Source: Acidobacteriaceae bacterium (GTDB taxonomy: Bacteria > Acidobacteriota > Terriglobia > Terriglobales > Acidobacteriaceae). From it: DNA of 6,322 nt. The translations under genes and the position numbers were made by a program. Shown here one piece after another: positions 3,028 to 6,322 of this stretch. Location: positions 323 through 6,644 of the forward strand of contig PMGP01000388.1 of the NCBI GenBank assembly GCA_003156235.1, in the 5' to 3' direction. Below the pieces are notes generated by a model. That model was not told where the DNA came from, ran no database searches, and was given only the letters and a program-made list of their open reading frames with translations. How positions within the stretch are numbered: the stretch's first letter is position 1; every line of letters starts with the position of its first letter.

Positions 3028-5601
3028 ATGCGCCGTAGTTTGCAACTGCTTCTATTCTGCTGCCTGGTTCCTGCCGGGGTGTGCGCCGCCGACACCGCCC
3101 CGCCCTTTGACCTTTCCGGGCCGAAGGTGGACGTGCGCGTCAAGCGCGGCGAGGTCACGCTGCCCATAGGCGAGATTCCCAACCTGCTGGCCGGAGACCG
3201 GCTGTGGATTCACCCCGACTTTCCCGAAAGCCAGGCCACGCACTATGTGCTGATCGTCGCTTTCCTGCGCGGGTCCACCAACCCGCCGCCCGCGGAGTGG
3301 TTTACCCGCGTGGAGACCTGGTCGCGCGAGGTGCGCGAAGAGGGTGTGTTTATTACCGTCCCCCAGGAAGCGCAGCAGGCGCTTATCTTTCTTGCGCCGG
3401 AGACAGGCGGCGACTTCAGCACCCTGCGCAAGGCCGTCACCACCCGGCCCGGCTCCTTTGTGCGCGCCGTTCAGGACTTGCAGGCCGCCAGTTGGGACCG
3501 CATGCGCCTGAATGCTTTCCTGGCCCAGGTCAAGGAATCCTCGCAAACCGATCCCAAATCACTCAAGGCGCGCTCCGAGCTTGCCGCCCGCAGCCTGGGC
3601 ATCAAGCTCGATCAGCAATGCTTTGACAAACCCAGCGAGCAGCAGGCCCCCTGCCTGGTGCAGCACAGCGATGGATTGGTGCTGGACGACACCAACGCGC
3701 AATCCCGGGTGGCGCAGTTGACCAGCGGTTCGTCGGCTGACCTGATGAACCAGCTCGGTTCCTCTAGTCTCCTCAGAGGCGGCGCATATAGCCCCTACAT
3801 CGGCGCCATTGTGGACACCGCCAGGATTCTCGGCCAATTGCACACGGCGCATTTTCAGTACATTCCCGCGCTCGCTCTGCCCACAAAAGATGCGCTCGAT
3901 CTGCGCTTGAATGTGCCGCCCTCGTTTCGCGATCCCAAGTCGGTGGTGGTGGTGGCGTTGCCGCCGGTGGGGCCGGCCAGAATGCCGCCGCTGCATCCGG
4001 TGAACCCAGCGGAGAGCTTTTGCGCCCAGAAACCCGGCCTGGTGCTGCCCGCCGAGGGAGCGCCGCTGATCTTTGCCACTCAGTTGGCTTACGGTCTCAC
4101 CCTGCATATTGTGGACAAACCCAGCAAGAAGAATAACGGTAGTCCGGTGAATCTGCCGTTGAAGGCCGATCCGTCGCAGGGCGGGTTGGTGCTGGAGCAT
4201 CCCGCTCCGCCCTTGCTGGATGGCGATCTGACCCCGGATGGCGAACTGACCGGCGTTGTGCTCGGCAAGTGGGGCTTTGACGACTGGGAGGGTCCGCGCT
4301 TCCACCTGCGCGCGGCCCAGCCCGGTAAATGGACCGTGACCCCGGCTGACCAGTCGGCCCTGGTGGTGGGCCGCGAGGACACGCTGCGAATCGGCGGGGA
4401 TAACGCGTTGTGTGTGGACCGGGTCGGCCTCCGGGTTGCGGACCAGGCGGCTGCGGGCAGTTTGCTCAAACTGGCCTGGAAGGCCCCCATGCCGGAGCAG
4501 TTGGAGGTGACTGTACCCATGAAAGACGCGTCTCCGGGGCCGGTCACTTTGGAAATCTACCAGTTCGGGCTGGATAAGCCTGACCAGTTGCCGCTGACGG
4601 CCTACGCCGAGCCGGCGGTTCTGGACCACTTCACGCTGTGTGCGGGAGACTCTCAAGCCCAGTTGAAAGGCAACCGCCTGGACCAGGTCGCCAAGGCCAG
4701 TCTGGACAGCATCACCTGGACTCCGGCTGGGATTCCGGCTGGGACTCCGGCTGCATTGGCGCGCGCGCTGGACCATGAATTGGAAATGAGCACCGGCAAT
4801 TCGACGGCTGCCCTGGAGCCTGGAAAAAGCTATACGGCCAGTGTGCAATTGCAGGATGGCCGGCTGTTGCATGTGCCGGTCAGCGTCAAGCCGCCCCGTC
4901 CGCGGGTCACGCTGCTCAGCAAGGGCGCTCAGAACGAGGTTTCCGAAACGCCATCGCCCGTGCATCTGAGCACTCCAGACGACCTGCCAGTCGAACGGCG
5001 GCTGGTCTTCTTTCTACGCGCCACGGAACCGGCTGCCTTTCCCCGCGATGAGCAGGTCGAGGTGGCCGCCGTAGACGGCAGTTTCCGCACCGTGCTGGCG
5101 CTGGCCGATAGCAGCCTGATGCTCGAAGATGCAAACACCGCCCTGGGGGTGGTGGAACCGCTGGTCCGCTTCGGCTCCTCGGCCTACGGACCGCTGCGCG
5201 CGCGCGTCCTCACCGCCGACGGGGTAGCCGGAGACTGGATGACCCTGGGAACGCTGGTGCGCCTGCCCGGTTTCAAGGAACTGCGCTGCCCGCGCTCCGG
5301 GTCCAAGCCCTGCTCGCTCTCCGGAACCAATCTCTTTCTCACCTCATCCGTCGCTGCTTCAACGCGATTCGACAACGCCGTCGAGGTGCCGCCGGACTTT
5401 ACCGGAACCCAGTTGAGCGTCCCCCATCCGGTGAACGGCATGCTTTATCTGAAGCTGCGCGATGACCCGGCAACGGTGCAGACGCTTATTCTGCCAGTGC
5501 TGTCCAACAAATCGCCGGAGGCGCAGCCGCCCATTCCAGAGCAACCCCAGCCCACGGCTTCTCCGGCCACGCCGCCGGCGCCTGAAAAAACAGTGCCGTA
5601 A
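3028..5601 (+). CDS. Large secreted protein with Ig/IPT-like segments, function unknown
   Basis: The 857-aa product begins with a textbook Sec signal peptide: MRR, a hydrophobic core LQLLLFCCLVP, and probable cleavage after VCA at residue 20. There is no proper lipobox and no later membrane helix, so it is probably periplasmic or extracellular. The ATG at 3028 is chosen because it places the signal peptide at the N-terminus; the open frame extends back to 2911. The N-terminal 200 residues look mixed alpha/beta, with a Cys pair at 198 and 209. From about 290 on it is beta-rich, with two segments (about 447-525 and 533-620) where a Cys-containing strand (ALCVDRVGL; FTLCAGDSQAQLKG) is followed by repeated short strands, and a C-terminal module (751-824) with CPRSGSKPC, SLSGTNLFL and VPPDF. 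These recall IPT/TIG or other Ig-like beta-sandwiches. The tail (829-857) is Pro-rich, as in surface-linked or wall-spanning proteins. No catalytic motif is recognised. A binding, adhesion or envelope-structural role is inference. Confidence 0.85.
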   Translation: MRRSLQLLLFCCLVPAGVCAADTAPPFDLSGPKVDVRVKRGEVTLPIGEIPNLLAGDRLWIHPDFPESQATHYVLIVAFLRGSTNPPPAEWFTRVETWSREVREEGVFITVPQEAQQALIFLAPETGGDFSTLRKAVTTRPGSFVRAVQDLQAASWDRMRLNAFLAQVKESSQTDPKSLKARSELAARSLGIKLDQQCFDKPSEQQAPCLVQHSDGLVLDDTNAQSRVAQLTSGSSADLMNQLGSSSLLRGGAYSPYIGAIVDTARILGQLHTAHFQYIPALALPTKDALDLRLNVPPSFRDPKSVVVVALPPVGPARMPPLHPVNPAESFCAQKPGLVLPAEGAPLIFATQLAYGLTLHIVDKPSKKNNGSPVNLPLKADPSQGGLVLEHPAPPLLDGDLTPDGELTGVVLGKWGFDDWEGPRFHLRAAQPGKWTVTPADQSALVVGREDTLRIGGDNALCVDRVGLRVADQAAAGSLLKLAWKAPMPEQLEVTVPMKDASPGPVTLEIYQFGLDKPDQLPLTAYAEPAVLDHFTLCAGDSQAQLKGNRLDQVAKASLDSITWTPAGIPAGTPAALARALDHELEMSTGNSTAALEPGKSYTASVQLQDGRLLHVPVSVKPPRPRVTLLSKGAQNEVSETPSPVHLSTPDDLPVERRLVFFLRATEPAAFPRDEQVEVAAVDGSFRTVLALADSSLMLEDANTALGVVEPLVRFGSSAYGPLRARVLTADGVAGDWMTLGTLVRLPGFKELRCPRSGSKPCSLSGTNLFLTSSVAASTRFDNAVEVPPDFTGTQLSVPHPVNGMLYLKLRDDPATVQTLILPVLSNKSPEAQPPIPEQPQPTASPATPPAPEKTVP
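4718..4753 (+). repeat. Three tandem 12-bp units inside the secreted-protein gene
   Basis: Units at 4718-4729, 4730-4741 and 4742-4753 read GGAYTCCGGCTG, differing only at one C/T. The period is a multiple of three, so gain or loss of a unit adds or removes four residues without shifting the frame. The encoded stretch TPAGIPAGTPA (565-575) is a loop-like insert within an Ig-like segment. Confidence 0.8.
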
Positions 5602-5858
5602 GAGCGAGCTGGCGAGATTTCAATGCTTGTTTTTCCCGCCGGTGCTGCGCGAATCATGTCGCCGGTCCGGATTTCCGAAAGCGAAAGCAATTCACTTTTG
5701 CACTGCAGCAAATATTTCCTCGACGACCTTCCCAAATTGGCAGTCCGGCCGATGAGTTGCAAACAAGGAATCCGTCCCGCAACTATCTTGCTCCACCCCT
5801 GTTTTACACTGCTGAACTCTCTAGACTGACCTTATTCGCCGTTGAAAAGCAGGTGTTT
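5602..5858. other. Intergenic region between the secreted protein and the 112-aa gene
   Basis: No convincing gene lies here: open frames on both strands start without ribosome sites and have no protein-like character. A T-run (TTTTT, 5630-5634) about 30 bp after the stop of the secreted-protein gene is not preceded by a clear hairpin, so a terminator is not supported. TACACT at 5805-5810 is a possible -10 box (4 of 6) for the downstream gene, but no good -35 stands at 16-18 bp. Confidence 0.4.
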
Positions 5859-6197
5859 ATGGTCGTCAAAACACAAAGCAAGGGACTCGGCGTAACCGGA
5901 CTGCATGTGGGCACAAGCAATGCCCGGCGTTATTTCCCCAAAGGCATTTTGAGCATCGAGTTGCAGTTGGATCATCTCCAGATTCTGTGCGGCCTGAAGC
6001 CCAATTTCTGGCGTGGAGAGCCGGAGATCTTTGACCCCCGGCTATGCGCCTGGCTGGAAGCCCGGCATATGCATACAAGGCTGGATCGAGCGCCCATCCC
6101 GTTGTCCATGATTCCCGAGGGAAAGAACTCCTACCGGCTGCAGCCAGTCTGCATCAACAGACACGGCCACGCCAAGCTGGTCCCCGCCGAAGCCTGA
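5859..6197 (+). CDS. Small conserved-looking hypothetical protein
   Basis: This 112-aa protein starts with MVVKTQSKGLGV and is not assigned to any family. Its middle part looks like real protein: RRYFPKGILSIELQLDHLQI (27-46), then LKPNFWRGEPEIFDPRLCAW (50-69). It has alternating hydrophobic residues, several Trp/His/Cys, and a basic, Pro-containing C-terminal third (IPEGKNSYRLQPV, 88-100). There is no signal peptide or membrane helix, so it is probably cytoplasmic. The chosen ATG at 5859 has AGG with 5-nt spacing before it; the frame is open back to 5757, but that stretch is not protein-like. The gene stands alone on the plus strand, 257 bp after the secreted-protein gene and about 50 bp before the tandem repeat. 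Two cysteines and three histidines could suggest metal binding, but they form no known motif. A short frame could in principle be accidental, though the composition argues against that. Confidence 0.62.
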   Translation: MVVKTQSKGLGVTGLHVGTSNARRYFPKGILSIELQLDHLQILCGLKPNFWRGEPEIFDPRLCAWLEARHMHTRLDRAPIPLSMIPEGKNSYRLQPVCINRHGHAKLVPAEA

Positions 6198-6250
6198 ACT
6201 CGAAGCGTACCGCACAGGTTCGTGATGCAGGCCCGGTGGAACCATGCCCA

Positions 6251-6322
6251 CTGTTCGTTGTTCCCTGATCTCTGATCTCTGATCTCTGTTCTCTGTTCTC
6301 TGATCTCTGTTCTCTGATCTCT
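6251..6322. repeat. Heptanucleotide tandem repeat array, cut by the window edge
   Basis: Eight uninterrupted 7-bp units run from 6265 to 6320 with two bases of a further unit at the edge. The unit is CTGWTCT; the fourth base alternates A,A,A,T,T,A,T,A. Two degenerate units in the same register, CTGTTCG (6251-6257) and TTGTTCC (6258-6264), precede them. The period is not a multiple of three and no gene spans the array. Such short intergenic heptamer arrays are known from several bacterial groups and arise by replication slippage; the true length is not visible here. Confidence 0.92.

Noticed and set aside
3559..4965. Long open frame (468 codons) on the minus strand, opposite the secreted-protein gene
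   Set aside because: It lies wholly inside the plus-strand gene, is rich in Arg/Gln/His as expected for a reverse frame of GC-rich DNA, and has no ribosome site or protein-like domain. The plus-strand frame has a signal peptide and coherent composition.
5623..5829. 68-codon plus-strand open frame between the secreted-protein and 112-aa genes
   Set aside because: No ribosome site, no signal peptide or ordered hydrophobic pattern, and composition like translated non-coding DNA.
6265..6322. Possible CRISPR array
   Set aside because: The 7-bp units are directly adjacent with no spacers; this is a simple tandem repeat.

Overview
The window looks like a chromosomal segment from a GC-rich, Gram-negative-type bacterium. 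I favour an acidobacterium (Terriglobia-like). The pointers are a very GC-rich coding style, a TACAAT box placed almost on top of a start codon, a large secreted Pro/Ala-rich protein of no familiar family, and an intergenic heptanucleotide repeat tract. This assignment is inference from style, not from a marker gene.

Left part (1-1384, + strand): the last 50 codons of a prephenate dehydrogenase (TyrA-like) are followed after 39 bp by a complete class I/II PLP-dependent aminotransferase with its own strong Shine-Dalgarno site. The adjacency suggests an aromatic amino acid unit in which the dehydrogenase makes 4-hydroxyphenylpyruvate and the aminotransferase makes tyrosine (or phenylalanine). 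A small hairpin sits between the two genes.

Middle part (1433-2754, - strand): a two-gene operon converges on the aminotransferase. The upstream gene encodes a 239-aa acidic protein of unknown family whose last ~23 residues resemble the toxin-binding tail of VapB/Phd-like antitoxins. It overlaps by 4 bp (GTGA) with a 158-aa PIN-domain (VapC-like) protein. The PIN protein departs from the consensus at two of the four acidic active-site positions. The operon is bracketed by two marked inverted repeats: a 58-bp imperfect one in its 5' leader, and a 38-bp near-perfect one starting right after the toxin stop codon. In both, the single-base mismatch in the stem becomes a G-U wobble only in the operon's own (minus) RNA, so both probably act as RNA structures.

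Right part (2755-6322, + strand): an AT-richer divergent intergenic region leads into an 857-aa secreted protein with a clear signal peptide, several Ig/IPT-like beta-sandwich segments, and a proline-rich C-terminal tail. Its transcript may be leaderless. After a 257-bp gap comes a 112-aa conserved-looking hypothetical protein. The window ends inside a tandem 7-bp repeat array (CTGWTCT) that starts at about 6251 and runs off the edge.

I saw no tRNA, rRNA, CRISPR array or transposase. The least explained parts are the PIN/239-aa pair with its RNA hairpins, and the large secreted protein.
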